From NCBI RefSeq assembly GCF_039538065.1, contig NZ_BAABBR010000001.1:558001-622000 (forward strand): 64,000 nucleotides of DNA. Reading direction: 5' to 3'. This DNA is from Sphingomonas rosea (GTDB lineage Bacteria > Pseudomonadota > Alphaproteobacteria > Sphingomonadales > Sphingomonadaceae). Shown here one piece after another: positions 1 to 9,143 of the stretch. The stretch's first letter is position 1. Each line of letters begins with the position of its first letter. The position numbers were made by a program, and so were the translations under genes. Below the pieces are notes generated by a model that was not told where the DNA came from, did no database searches, and was given only the letters and a program-made list of their open reading frames with translations.

Positions 1-435
1 CATCTCGCCGAGCGGGATGCCGTCGAACAGCAGCTTCATGTCCTCGACGCTGTCGATCGCGACGCCCGCCTTGCCGACGTCGCCGGTGACGCGCGGGTGG
101 TCGCTGTCGTAGCCGCGGTGGGTGGCGAGATCGAAAGCGACGGAGAGCCCCTTCTGGCCCGCGGCGAGGTTGCGACGGTAGAAAGCGTTCGATTCCTCGG
201 CGGTCGAGAAGCCCGCATATTGCCGGATGGTCCACGGCCGGCCGGCATACATCGTCGCATAAGGCCCGCGGGTATAGGGCGCCACGCCAGGGTAGCCGGG
301 ATCGATCCCAGCCGCATCCTCGGGACCGTAAACGGTCTTCAAGGTGATGCCCTCGGGCGTGGTGCGGCTGAGGTCCTGCCCACGCGATTCCTTGGCGGCG
401 AGGGTCTTCCAGGCGTCTTGGCGTTCGTTCGACAT
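1..435 (-). CDS. scpA: Methylmalonyl-CoA mutase, N-terminal part (truncated by window edge)
   Basis: The first 145 residues of a B12-dependent methylmalonyl-CoA mutase, which interconverts methylmalonyl-CoA and succinyl-CoA at the end of propionyl-CoA breakdown. The translation begins [17 protein letters not shown] and carries the family block [18 protein letters not shown], followed by a segment containing [21 protein letters not shown]; these belong to the substrate-binding barrel. The ATG at 435 is the family-typical start. The rest of the barrel and the B12 domain lie beyond position 1. It follows the epimerase gene on the same strand by 42 bases, so it is probably the distal gene of the pccB operon. 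The family is certain; the gene is incomplete only because of the window edge. Confidence 0.95.
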   Translation of the reverse strand, partial: MSNERQDAWKTLAAKESRGQDLSRTTPEGITLKTVYGPEDAAGIDPGYPGVAPYTRGPYATMYAGRPWTIRQYAGFSTAEESNAFYRRNLAAGQKGLSVAFDLATHRGYDSDHPRVTGDVGKAGVAIDSVEDMKLLFDGIPLGEM

Positions 436-477
436 GGCCCGCGCACTAGACCCAAGCGATGGCACGGAAAACCCCGC

Positions 478-897
478 TCAATGCGCCTGACGCGGGCTTT
501 CCATGATCTCGGTCAGGACCCCGCCCATGTCCTTGGGGTGGAGAAAGAAGATCGGCGTTCCGTGCGCGCCGATCCGGGTGGGGCCGAGGATGCGGGTGCC
601 GAGCCCGTCGAAATGCGCGCGCGCGGCCTCGATGTCGGGGACCTCGAAGCAGACGTGATGCTGGCCGCCTTCGGGGTTCTTCTCGAGGAATTTCGCGATC
701 GGGCTGTCGGGGCCGAGCGGCTCGATCAGTTCCACCTGCATGTTGGGCGCATCGACGAAGCACACCTTCACCCCCTGCGCGGGAAGGTCGAACGCCGGCG
801 AAACAGGCTCCGCGCCGAAGACGCGGCGATACATGTCGAGGCTCCGCTCGATCGACGGGGTCGCGATCCCGACATGATTCAGGCGTCCGAGTTTCAT
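478..897 (-). CDS. mce: Methylmalonyl-CoA epimerase
   Basis: A 139-residue vicinal-oxygen-chelate protein that epimerises (S)- to (R)-methylmalonyl-CoA, the form used by the mutase encoded next to it. The start [15 protein letters not shown] carries the first metal ligand His8. A second His lies in GGQHHVCFEV (His80/81), and a C-terminal Glu in GGVLTEIME (Glu129) fits the third ligand. The length is that of a full family member. It overlaps the upstream small membrane protein gene by 4 bases, so translation is probably coupled. Family and context agree, which makes the call firm. Confidence 0.95.
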   Translation of the reverse strand: MKLGRLNHVGIATPSIERSLDMYRRVFGAEPVSPAFDLPAQGVKVCFVDAPNMQVELIEPLGPDSPIAKFLEKNPEGGQHHVCFEVPDIEAARAHFDGLGTRILGPTRIGAHGTPIFFLHPKDMGGVLTEIMESPRQAH

Positions 898-1100
898 AGA
901 TATAGTCCCGCAATTAGCAGACCGAAGCCAACGGCAATCAGAACGGCGTTAACCGCAACAGCGATCGATCGCCGAACCTCACGAAAGACAAATGACGAAA
1001 CTCGCATGCGAGCGCGTCTTCCTGACACGAGGCATACAAGTTCAAACGTGCTGACGAGAATGACCACTGCTCCAGCGAGACAAAGGCTAATGGAAGTCAC
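894..1100 (-). CDS. Small two-helix membrane protein in the propionyl-CoA operon
   Basis: A 68-residue protein that I do not recognise. It has one hydrophobic helix at about residues 3-25 ([20 protein letters not shown]), a basic loop rich in Arg ([18 protein letters not shown]), and a second helix at about 46-67 ([20 protein letters not shown]). It overlaps pccB by 4 bases at its start and mce by 4 bases at its end, so it lies inside a translationally coupled run. Local base composition is lower in GC than its neighbours. The exact overlaps argue for a real gene. Function unknown. Confidence 0.65.
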   Translation of the reverse strand: MTSISLCLAGAVVILVSTFELVCLVSGRRARMRVSSFVFREVRRSIAVAVNAVLIAVGFGLLIAGLYL

Positions 1101-2629
1101 AACGGGATGTTATCGTGCTTCTTCCACGGGTTCTCGAGCTGCTTGTCCCGCAGCTTGCGGAGGCCCAGCGCCACTTTCCGACGGGTCTCGCGCGGCTGGA
1201 TGACGTCGTCGATGAAGCCCATGCTCGCCGCTACGAACGGATTGGCGAAACGCTCTTCATATTCCTTGGTGCGCTGCGCGATCGCCCCGGCGTCGCCGAT
1301 GTCCTTGCGGAAGATGATCTCGACCGCGCCCTTGGCCCCCATCACCGCGATCTCGGCGGTCGGCCAGGCATAGTTCAAGTCGCCGCGCAGATGCTTCGAA
1401 GCCATGACGTCATAGGCGCCGCCATAGGCTTTTCGAGTGATGACGGTGATCTTCGGCACGGTCGCCTCGGCGTAGGCGAACAGCAGCTTCGCGCCATGCT
1501 TGATGATGCCGTTATGTTCCTGGCCGACGCCGGGGAGAAAGCCCGGCACGTCGACGAAGGTCAGGATCGGAATCTCGAACGCGTCGCAGAAGCGGACGAA
1601 GCGCGCGGCCTTCTTGGACGAGTTGATGTCGAGGACGCCGGCCAGCACGGTCGGCTGGTTGGCGACGACCCCGACGGTGCGTCCCTCGATCCGGCAGAAG
1701 CCGATGATGATGTTGGCGGCGTGCGCGGGCTGGAGCTCGAAGAAATCGCCCTCGTCGGCGACCTTCCGGATCAGCTCGTGCATGTCGTAGGGCTGGTTGG
1801 CCGAGGGCGGGATCAAGGTGTCGAGGCTGCCGTCCTCGCGGTCCCACGCATCCTCGGTCGGCCGCTCGGGGACGGGAACGCGGTTCGACAAGGGCAGGAA
1901 GTCGAAGAATTCGCGCACGCCCAGCAGCGCGTCGATGTCGTTCTCGAAGGCGAGATCGGCGACACTGCTCTTGGTCGTGTGCGTGATCGCCCCGCCGAGT
2001 TCTTCCTGCGTGACGACCTCGTTGGTGACGGTTTTCACGACGTCGGGTCCGGTGACGAACATGTAGCTCGAATCCTTCACCATGAAGATGAAGTCGGTCA
2101 TCGCCGGCGAATAGACCGCCCCGCCCGCGCACGGGCCCATGATGAGGCTGAGCTGCGGCACGACGCCGCTGGCAAGCACGTTGCGCTGGAACACCTCGGC
2201 ATAGCCGGCGAGGCTGGCGACGCCCTCCTGGATGCGCGCGCCGCCCGAATCGTTGAGGCCGATCACCGGCGCGCCGACCTTCATCGCCGCGTCCATGATC
2301 TTGCAGATCTTTTGCGCGTGGCGTTCCGACAGCGAGCCGCCGAACACGGTGAAGTCCTGCGCGAAGACGTAAACAAGCCGGCCGTTGATCGTGCCGCTGC
2401 CCGTGACCACGCCGTCGCCGGGAAAGCGCTGGTCGGCCATGCCGAACTCGGTCGCATTATGTTCGACGAAGGCGTCGACCTCCTCGAAGCTGCCGGGATC
2501 GAGAAGGACGGTGAGGCGCTCGCGCGCGGTCAGGCGGCCCTTGGCGTGCTGGGCGTCGATGCGCTTCTCGCCGCCCCCCATCTGGGCGGCGGCGCGGCGG
2601 CGTTCGAGTTCGGCGATGGTGCTGCTCAT
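1097..2629 (-). CDS. pccB: Propionyl-CoA carboxylase beta chain (acyl-CoA carboxyltransferase)
   Basis: A 510-residue carboxyltransferase subunit that moves the carboxyl group from carboxybiotin to propionyl-CoA, giving methylmalonyl-CoA. The crotonase-fold halves are clear: an N-terminal half with [33 protein letters not shown] and [11 protein letters not shown], and a C-terminal half with [10 protein letters not shown] and [15 protein letters not shown]. The length is standard. It is the first visible gene of a minus-strand operon with the small membrane protein, epimerase and mutase. The biotin-carrying alpha chain is not in the window and may lie beyond position 1. The context favours propionyl-CoA over other acyl-CoA substrates. 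Confidence 0.95.
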   Translation of the reverse strand: MSSTIAELERRRAAAQMGGGEKRIDAQHAKGRLTARERLTVLLDPGSFEEVDAFVEHNATEFGMADQRFPGDGVVTGSGTINGRLVYVFAQDFTVFGGSLSERHAQKICKIMDAAMKVGAPVIGLNDSGGARIQEGVASLAGYAEVFQRNVLASGVVPQLSLIMGPCAGGAVYSPAMTDFIFMVKDSSYMFVTGPDVVKTVTNEVVTQEELGGAITHTTKSSVADLAFENDIDALLGVREFFDFLPLSNRVPVPERPTEDAWDREDGSLDTLIPPSANQPYDMHELIRKVADEGDFFELQPAHAANIIIGFCRIEGRTVGVVANQPTVLAGVLDINSSKKAARFVRFCDAFEIPILTFVDVPGFLPGVGQEHNGIIKHGAKLLFAYAEATVPKITVITRKAYGGAYDVMASKHLRGDLNYAWPTAEIAVMGAKGAVEIIFRKDIGDAGAIAQRTKEYEERFANPFVAASMGFIDDVIQPRETRRKVALGLRKLRDKQLENPWKKHDNIPL

Positions 2630-2713
2630 GGGTTCAGCCTTTCGCCCCGGCTTGGTTATCCGTCAACTCGACCAGTCCGGCGGCGGTGAGATGCTCACGC
2701 AAGTTTCACAACC

Positions 2714-2739
2714 GGAACCAACGCTCCGGGCGAACCGTT
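2714..2739 (+). promoter_or_regulatory. Putative sigma-EcfG (general stress) promoter
   Basis: GGAAC at 2714-2718 and CGTT at 2736-2739 are separated by exactly 17 bases. This matches the alphaproteobacterial EcfG consensus GGAAC-N16/17-CGTT. It lies in the 254-base gap upstream of the GT-Glf fusion, which starts at 2884, so the leader would be about 140 bases. The rest of the gap shows no gene. The match is a sequence pattern only. Confidence 0.5.
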
Positions 2740-2883
2740 GAACTCTTGAACTGAGGGGTGGGTTCGTCGTCCGCTCCCCGGAACCACTTACCCCCTGCAC
2801 CCCCGCTTCCCAGGCGAGGTCCCGTGCCGGGCAACCGTGTTCGATTAGTACTACCCACCCCTTCGTAGAGAGGTTCCACGCGC

Positions 2884-5259
2884 ATGTTCGGACAAGTCGG
2901 CGTTCACGACTCTGGTTCATCCCCAGTCCCGGCATTTTCGAACAAGGGCACGACCCTTCTCTGCTTCTCGCACCTTCGATGGGATTTCGTCTTCCAGCGG
3001 CCGCAGCACCTGATGAGCCGGTTCGCCAAGGACATGCCGGTCGTCATCTGGGAAGAGCCGGTGCCCGCGCCGGGCGGCGAAGGGCCGTCGCTCGACGTCC
3101 GTCCCGCCAAGGGCATGGACAATGTGACGCTGGTCACGCCGCACCTTCCCGAGGGCCTCGACGTCGATGCCGAGCGCACCGTCCTCAAGGGGCTCCTCGA
3201 CCAATATGTGTCGGGGACCGAAGGACGCCTGATCCGCTGGTACTACACCCCGATGATGCTGCCATTCTCGCGCCACCTCGACGCGGTCGCGACCGTCTAT
3301 GACTGCATGGACGAACTGTCGGCGTTCCGCTTTGCCCCGACCGAATTGCTCGATCTCGAGCGCGAATTGCTGGAGATCGCCGACATCGTCTTCACCGGCG
3401 GCTATTCGCTCTACGAGGCCAAGAAGAAGCGCCACGGAAACGTCCATCCCTTCCCCTCGTCGGTCGACCGCGCGCACTTCGGCGCAGCCCGTTCGGGCAT
3501 CGTCGATCCCGCCGACCAGGCCGGCATCGCTCGTCCGCGCTTCGGCTTCTACGGCGTGATCGACGAGCGGCTCGACATCGAGCTGCTCGACAAGGTCGCG
3601 GAGGCTCGTCCCGACTGGCAGCTCATCATGGTCGGCCCGGTGGTCAAGATCAGCCACGACGACCTGCCCAAGCGGCCCAACATCCACTACCTCGGCGGCA
3701 AGACCTACGACGAGCTCCCGGCCTATCTCGGCAACTGGGATGTGGCGATGATGCCGTTCGCCATCAACGAGGCGACGCGGTTCATCTCGCCGACCAAGAC
3801 CCCCGAATATCTCGCCGCGGGCAAGCCGGTCGTCTCGACCCCGATCCGCGACGTCAAGCGCCACTACGAGAAGCTGTCGGGGGTGATGATCGCCGGCACC
3901 GCCGAGCAGTTTGTCGATGCCTGCGAGCGGGCGCTGTCGCTGGGCCAGACCAGCCCCGACTGGCTCGCCGAGGTCGACCTCGCGCTGGCCGACATGAGCT
4001 GGGACACGACCCAGGCGCGCATGGCGGCGCTCCTTGCCGACGTCACCGAGCAGGGCCGCAAGGTCGAGCGTCCGGCCTTCGGCCAGGGTCACTTCACCCA
4101 CGCCGGCAACCGCCGGAAATACGACTATCTGATCGTCGGCTGCGGCTTCGCCGGCTCGGTCCTGGCCGAGCGGCTGGCCACCCAGCACGGCGCGCGCGTC
4201 CTGATGCTCGACAAGCGCGACCACATCGGCGGCAACGCCTATGACGAGCTCGACCGCAACGGCATCCTCTACCACAAGTACGGGCCGCACATCTTCCACG
4301 CGAACTCGGATGAGATCGTCAGCTATCTCTCGCAGTTCACCCAGTGGCGCCCCTATGAGCATCGCGTTCTCGCCAGCGTGCGCGACAAGCTGGTCCCGAT
4401 CCCGATCAACCGGACGACGCTCAACGAATTGTTCGACGCCGGGCTCAAGACCGACGAGGAGGCCGCGGCTTTCCTCGCGGCGCGGGCCGAGCCGGTCGCC
4501 GACATCCGCACCAGCGAAGACGTGGTCGTCAATGCCGTCGGGCGCGAGCTCTACGAGCTCTTCTTCCAGGGCTATACCCGCAAGCAGTGGGGCCTCGACC
4601 CGAGCGAGCTCGACAAGCTGGTGACGGCACGGATCCCGACCCGCACCAACACCGACGACCGCTACTTCACCGACACGCACCAGATCATGCCGCTCAACGG
4701 CTACACCAAGATGTTCGAGAAGATGCTCGACCATCCGCTGATCGACCGGCAGCTGGGCACCGACTTCCGCGACGTGCGCAACGACATCGACGCCGCGCAC
4801 ATCATCTACACCGGGCCGATCGACGAATATTTCGACTGGAAGTACGGCAAGCTTCCCTATCGCTCGCTGCGCTTCGTGCATTCGACGATCGACAAGGAAC
4901 AATTCCAGGAAGTGGGGACGGTCAATTATCCCTCGACCGACATCCCCTACACCCGGATCAGCGAATACAAGCACCTGACCGGGCAGAAGCACCCGAAGAC
5001 CACGATCACGCTCGAATATCCGAGCGCGGAAGGCGATCCCTACTATCCGATCCCGCGACCGGAGAATCAGGCGCTCTTCAAGAAGTATGAAGCGCTGGCC
5101 GACTCGACGCCTGGCGTGACCTTCGTCGGACGTCTCGCGACCTATCGCTACTACAACATGGACCAGATCGTCGGGCAGGCGCTCGCCACCTTCCGTCGCA
5201 TGGACCAGGCCCGGAGCAGGGTCGGTGCGTCGAGCCAGGAGCTTCGTCTGGCCATCTAG
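2884..5259 (+). CDS. Glycosyltransferase-UDP-galactopyranose mutase fusion
   Basis: A 791-residue two-domain protein. Residues about 20-390 resemble a GT-B glycosyltransferase: LLCFSHLRWDFVFQRPQHL near the start, YDCMDELSAF, then FGFYGVIDERLD and a C-terminal block with YLGNWDVAMMPF and SPTKTPEYLAAGKPVVSTP. From about residue 410 it is a UDP-galactopyranose mutase: FAD motif YLIVGCGFAGSVLAERL, DKRDHIGGNAYDE, KYGPHIFHAN, FFQGYTRKQWG and a C-terminal RLATYRYYNMDQIVGQAL. Glf makes UDP-galactofuranose, so the fusion could couple donor formation to transfer; that is inference. The ATG at 2884 is preceded by GAGAGG. Fusions of this kind may exist elsewhere, but I cannot search. Confidence 0.85.
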   Translation: MFGQVGVHDSGSSPVPAFSNKGTTLLCFSHLRWDFVFQRPQHLMSRFAKDMPVVIWEEPVPAPGGEGPSLDVRPAKGMDNVTLVTPHLPEGLDVDAERTVLKGLLDQYVSGTEGRLIRWYYTPMMLPFSRHLDAVATVYDCMDELSAFRFAPTELLDLERELLEIADIVFTGGYSLYEAKKKRHGNVHPFPSSVDRAHFGAARSGIVDPADQAGIARPRFGFYGVIDERLDIELLDKVAEARPDWQLIMVGPVVKISHDDLPKRPNIHYLGGKTYDELPAYLGNWDVAMMPFAINEATRFISPTKTPEYLAAGKPVVSTPIRDVKRHYEKLSGVMIAGTAEQFVDACERALSLGQTSPDWLAEVDLALADMSWDTTQARMAALLADVTEQGRKVERPAFGQGHFTHAGNRRKYDYLIVGCGFAGSVLAERLATQHGARVLMLDKRDHIGGNAYDELDRNGILYHKYGPHIFHANSDEIVSYLSQFTQWRPYEHRVLASVRDKLVPIPINRTTLNELFDAGLKTDEEAAAFLAARAEPVADIRTSEDVVVNAVGRELYELFFQGYTRKQWGLDPSELDKLVTARIPTRTNTDDRYFTDTHQIMPLNGYTKMFEKMLDHPLIDRQLGTDFRDVRNDIDAAHIIYTGPIDEYFDWKYGKLPYRSLRFVHSTIDKEQFQEVGTVNYPSTDIPYTRISEYKHLTGQKHPKTTITLEYPSAEGDPYYPIPRPENQALFKKYEALADSTPGVTFVGRLATYRYYNMDQIVGQALATFRRMDQARSRVGASSQELRLAI

Positions 5260-5283
5260 GCCAGGCGTTCTCCTGCCGCGCCG

Positions 5284-7425
5284 ATGGAGCGCCCGCCTCC
5301 TGCCCTTGAACTATGGGGTGGGGTCGAATGCTCGTTCGTGCGGGTCGGCGACATCGTTCGCGACCAGCTGGTCGAGACGGGCCATGCCACGCGCCTGACG
5401 GACATCGACGCACTCGCCGACCTCGGCATCCGGGCGGTGCGCTACCCGATCCTGTGGGAAAAGGTGACGCGCCCCGACGGCAGCCTCGACTTCGCATGGC
5501 ATGACGAGCGACTTCGCCGGCTCCGCGATCGCGGAGTGGATGTCGTCGCGGGGCTGCTCCACCATGGCACCGGGCCGGCCGGCACGGCGCTGACCGATCC
5601 CGACCTTGCCGGGAAGCTGGCCGAATTCGCCCGTGCCGTCGCCACGCGCTATCCGTGGATCCGGCGCTGGACCCCGGTCAACGAGCCCTTCACGACGGCG
5701 CGCTTTTCCTATCTCTACGGTATCTGGCAGCCGCACCGGACCAGCTTCGACGAGGCGCTGCGGGTGCTGGTGAACGAGGTCGAGGCGACGGCCTCGGCCA
5801 TGGCCGCGATCCGCGCGGTGGTGCCCGGCGCCGAGCTGGTCGCGACCGAGGACCTCGGCAAGACCTTCTCGACCGCCGAGCTCGCCTATCAGGCCGCGCA
5901 CGAAAACCATCGCCGCTGGCTGACCTTCGACCTGATGACCGGGCGGGTCGACAAGCGGCATCCCTTTTACGGCTGGCTGGTCAGGGCCGGGGTCGCGCCC
6001 GGGCGACTTGAAGCGCTCCGCGACGGCCGGGCCCGCCCCGATATCCTCGCGATCGACCATTATCTGACCAGCGAGCGCTATCTCGACCACCGGGTCGAGT
6101 GCTATCCGGGGGTCGAACCGGGTCACAATGGCCGCCACCATTACGTCGACGTCGAGGCCGTTCGGGTCCCGCACCTCACCCGTCGGCTCGGCCCGGGCAA
6201 GCGGCTCCTCGAAGCCTGGCGCCGCTACCGCATCCCGCTGGTCGTGGGCGAGGTTCATCATGGTTGCAGCCGTGAGGAGCAGCTCCGCTGGCTGGCGCAG
6301 GTCTGGCGCGAGACCGAGGACGCGCGCGCCTCCGGCGCCGACGTCCGCGCCGTCACCTTGTGGGCGCTGTTCGGCGCGGTCGACTGGCGCTCGCTGATGA
6401 CCAGGCGTGAAGGCAGCTACGACACCGGCGCCTTCGAGACTCGTGGCCCGGTCGCGCGACCGACCCTCGTCGCCAAGGCCGCGGCCACGCTCGCCCGGAC
6501 CGGCCGGTTCGACCATCCCGCGCTCGACGCACCGCCGTGGTGGCGGCGGCCGGCGCGGGTCACATGGACGACCCGCACCTTGCGCGAAGCCCCCCTCCCC
6601 GGACGTCCGCTGCTCGTGACCGGCGGCGGAGGGCGGCTCGGTCACGCATTCTCTACGCTCTGCCATCATCGCGGGCTTCGTCACGTCCTGACGAACCGCG
6701 CCGCGCTCGACATCACCGATGCGGTTGCCATCGAGCATGCGCTCGATCAGGTCCAGCCGTGGGCGGTAATCAATACCGCCGGCTTCGTTCGCGTCCCCGA
6801 GGCCGAGCACGAGCACGACGATTGCTTCGCGATCAACACCACCGGTCCCGAGCTGCTCGCCACCGCCTGCCACCGGCGCGGGATCCCGCTGGTCACCTTT
6901 TCATCCGACCTCGTCTTCGACGGCCAGCTCGGCCGCCCTTATGTCGAGCCCGATCCCACCAGCCCCGCCACAGTCTACGGGCGGAGCAAGGCCGAAGCCG
7001 AGGACCGGGTGATCGCGATCGATCCGCAGGCATTGATCATCCGCACCAGTGCCTTTTTCGGACCGTGGGATCGCCGCAATTTCCTCCACGACACGCTCGA
7101 CAAGCTGGAGCGGGGGGAAGAAGTGGCGGCGAGCGACAATGCGGTCGTCACCCCGACCTATTTGCCCGACCTCGTCCATGCGACACTCGACCTGTTGCTC
7201 GATGGCGAACACGGCATCTGGCACCTGGCCAACCAGGGCAGCATCAGCTGGCACGGCCTTGCCCGCGAGATCGCCGACCGGACCAAGTTCAGTGCGCGGC
7301 CGATTGTCGACAGCGGCGGGCCCCGAACCGACAACAGCCTTGGCACCAGCCGCGGGCAGATCCTCCGTCCGCTCGACCACGCCCTCGACGACTTCGTTCG
7401 CGCGTCCGGGCATCGGCCGGGCTGA
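5284..7425 (+). CDS. GH1 glycosidase-like / RmlD-type sugar-nucleotide reductase fusion
   Basis: A 713-residue fusion. Residues about 8-400 look like a family 1 glycoside hydrolase: GHATRLTDIDALADLGIRAVR, the acid/base region TPVNEPF (Glu near 135) and a candidate nucleophile in VVGEVHHG (near 322), which departs from the usual TENG. From about residue 440 it is a short-chain dehydrogenase of the dTDP-4-dehydrorhamnose reductase type: TGGGGRLGHAF, VINTAGFVRVPEAE, FSSDLVFDG and the catalytic YGRSK. It follows the GT-Glf fusion by 24 bases, so the two are probably one transcription unit. Substrates cannot be read from the sequence. Both halves are clear; how they cooperate is unknown. Confidence 0.82.
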   Translation: MERPPPALELWGGVECSFVRVGDIVRDQLVETGHATRLTDIDALADLGIRAVRYPILWEKVTRPDGSLDFAWHDERLRRLRDRGVDVVAGLLHHGTGPAGTALTDPDLAGKLAEFARAVATRYPWIRRWTPVNEPFTTARFSYLYGIWQPHRTSFDEALRVLVNEVEATASAMAAIRAVVPGAELVATEDLGKTFSTAELAYQAAHENHRRWLTFDLMTGRVDKRHPFYGWLVRAGVAPGRLEALRDGRARPDILAIDHYLTSERYLDHRVECYPGVEPGHNGRHHYVDVEAVRVPHLTRRLGPGKRLLEAWRRYRIPLVVGEVHHGCSREEQLRWLAQVWRETEDARASGADVRAVTLWALFGAVDWRSLMTRREGSYDTGAFETRGPVARPTLVAKAAATLARTGRFDHPALDAPPWWRRPARVTWTTRTLREAPLPGRPLLVTGGGGRLGHAFSTLCHHRGLRHVLTNRAALDITDAVAIEHALDQVQPWAVINTAGFVRVPEAEHEHDDCFAINTTGPELLATACHRRGIPLVTFSSDLVFDGQLGRPYVEPDPTSPATVYGRSKAEAEDRVIAIDPQALIIRTSAFFGPWDRRNFLHDTLDKLERGEEVAASDNAVVTPTYLPDLVHATLDLLLDGEHGIWHLANQGSISWHGLAREIADRTKFSARPIVDSGGPRTDNSLGTSRGQILRPLDHALDDFVRASGHRPG

Positions 7426-7479
7426 TGCGGATGCGTCACGGATTGAACCGCGCATGATCCTCATGCTTTGACGGTCTGG

Positions 7480-8259
7480 ATGGACAAGCCCGCACCCCCG
7501 CCCTCGCATTGGCCGCAGCGCCTCTATCTGGTTCGTCATGGCCAGAGCCAGGGCAATGTCGCGCGCGACAAGTCGGAGGCCGAGGGGCTTCCCACCATCG
7601 GCATCGACATGCGCGACGTCGACGTGCCGTTGTCGAAGCTCGGCGAGCAGCAGGCGGTGGCCGCCGGGCAATGGTTCGCAGCGCTGCCCGAGTCGCAGCG
7701 GCCCGAAGTCATTCTCTCCTCGCCTTATCTTCGCGCGCGCCAGACCGCGCATGCCATCTGCGAAGCGGGCGGCCTCGCCGGCGGACGGGCACGGACGGTC
7801 ATCGACGAGCGCCTGCGCGAGCGCGAGTTCGGGGTGTTCGACGGCCTGACCGCGCTCGGCATCCGTCAGAATTATCCAGAAGAAGCCGCGCACCGCGCCC
7901 GGCTCGGCAAATTCTACCACCGCCCGCCCGGCGGCGAGAGCTGGGCCGACGTCATCCTGCGGCTGCGCTCGGCGATGAACTCGATCAATCTGCACTATAA
8001 CGGGCGGCGGGTGCTGATCGTCTGCCACCAAGTGGTGGTGCTGTGCATGCGCTACATCCTCGAGGAACTGGACGAGAGCCAGATCCTCGCGATCGACAAG
8101 TCGGCGGAGATTCTGAACTGCGGCATCTGCGCCTTCGACTTCGAGGTGCAGGAACTCGATTGCGCGCCCAGGCTCGCGCTGTGGAACCAGGCCGCGCCGC
8201 TCGAGGAGAAGGGCGCGCCCGTCACCGCCGAGCCCGACCGGATGGCCGGCAGCCGGTGA
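7480..8259 (+). CDS. Histidine phosphatase (phosphoglycerate mutase family)
   Basis: About 259 residues. It carries the phosphohistidine motif LYLVRHGQSQGN near residue 20, SSPYLRARQTA, LREREFGVFDG and a later CHQVVVLCMRYIL holding the second catalytic His. The family includes phosphoglycerate mutases, fructose-2,6-bisphosphatases and many phosphatases of unknown substrate, so no narrower name is justified. I start at the ATG at 7480; a TTG at 7468 would add four residues. The stop overlaps the GTG of the dehydratase gene by 4 bases (GTGA), which indicates coupling with it. Confidence 0.85.
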   Translation: MDKPAPPPSHWPQRLYLVRHGQSQGNVARDKSEAEGLPTIGIDMRDVDVPLSKLGEQQAVAAGQWFAALPESQRPEVILSSPYLRARQTAHAICEAGGLAGGRARTVIDERLREREFGVFDGLTALGIRQNYPEEAAHRARLGKFYHRPPGGESWADVILRLRSAMNSINLHYNGRRVLIVCHQVVVLCMRYILEELDESQILAIDKSAEILNCGICAFDFEVQELDCAPRLALWNQAAPLEEKGAPVTAEPDRMAGSR

Positions 8260-9143
8260 CCGAGCCGACGCCGCTCGACGAGAAGCTGCTGCGTTCGCGG
8301 CCGCTTCCGGAGATCGGCAGCGGCGACAAGGACAAGCGCGGCAGCATCCTCATCATCGCCGGCAGCCGCGAGGTCGCGGGCGCGGCGCTGCTGACCGCGC
8401 TGGGCGCCATGCGCGCGGGCGCGGGTCGCCTGCAGATCGCCACCGCCGAATGCGCCGCGACCGGCCTGTCGGTCTCGATGCCCGAGGCGATGGTCCGGGG
8501 GCTCGCCGAGGGCCGCAACGGCGGGTTCGCCGCGTCCACCATCGGACCGCTGGCCGCGCTTGCCGCCAAGGCCGACGTCGTGGTCGCCGGGCCCGGGATC
8601 GAGGGCAGCGGCACCACGCCGCAACTGGCCGAAGCGCTCGCTCGGCAATGCTCGAAGCTGGTGCTCGACGCGGCCCTGCTCCATGCCCTTCCCGACCGCT
8701 GCCGGCAGATCGCCGAGGCGCCGTCGACCCCCGTCCTCCTGCCGCATTCGGGCGAAATGGCGAGCCTGCTCGGCCGCGAAGAGGCGGAGATTGCCGCCGA
8801 TCCCGTCAAGGCCGGCCGGGACTGCGCCGGCCGCTACCAGGCCGTGACCCTCGTCAAGGGCGTCGCCAGCCACATCGTCGCGCCCGACGGCCAGTTGTTC
8901 CGCTACGAGGGCGGCGGTCCCGGCCTCGGGGTTTCGGGCTCGGGCGACACGCTCGCCGGCATCGTCGGCGGCCTGCTCGCCCGCGGCGCCGACCCGCTCA
9001 CCGCCTTGCTGTGGGGTGTCTGGTGCCATGGAGAGGCGGGCAAGCGCCTCGCCGAGCGCATCGGCGCCCTCGGCTATCTCGCGCGCGAGATCCCGGACGA
9101 GGTGCCCGGGATCCTGCGCGACATGGGTCAGCTCACGCCGTAG
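8256..9143 (+). CDS. nnrD: ADP/ATP-dependent NAD(P)H-hydrate dehydratase
   Basis: A 295-residue ribokinase-like enzyme that repairs hydrated NADH and NADPH. It shows KDKRGSILIIAGSREVAGAA, VVAGPGIEGSG, LLPHSGEMASLLG and the nucleotide-binding SGSGDTLAGIVGGLLARG. Only the dehydratase domain is present; the epimerase domain often fused in front (NnrE) is absent. The GTG at 8256 overlaps the stop of the preceding phosphatase gene. The 3' end overlaps the convergent pyk gene by 16 bases, so no terminator fits between them. Confidence 0.9.
   Translation: MTEPTPLDEKLLRSRPLPEIGSGDKDKRGSILIIAGSREVAGAALLTALGAMRAGAGRLQIATAECAATGLSVSMPEAMVRGLAEGRNGGFAASTIGPLAALAAKADVVVAGPGIEGSGTTPQLAEALARQCSKLVLDAALLHALPDRCRQIAEAPSTPVLLPHSGEMASLLGREEAEIAADPVKAGRDCAGRYQAVTLVKGVASHIVAPDGQLFRYEGGGPGLGVSGSGDTLAGIVGGLLARGADPLTALLWGVWCHGEAGKRLAERIGALGYLAREIPDEVPGILRDMGQLTP

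Noticed and set aside
1115..2689. Long plus-strand open frame opposite pccB
   Set aside because: It is antisense to a clear carboxylase gene. Its translation is rich in Arg, Asp, Val and His without family motifs, as expected from high-GC codon-position bias.
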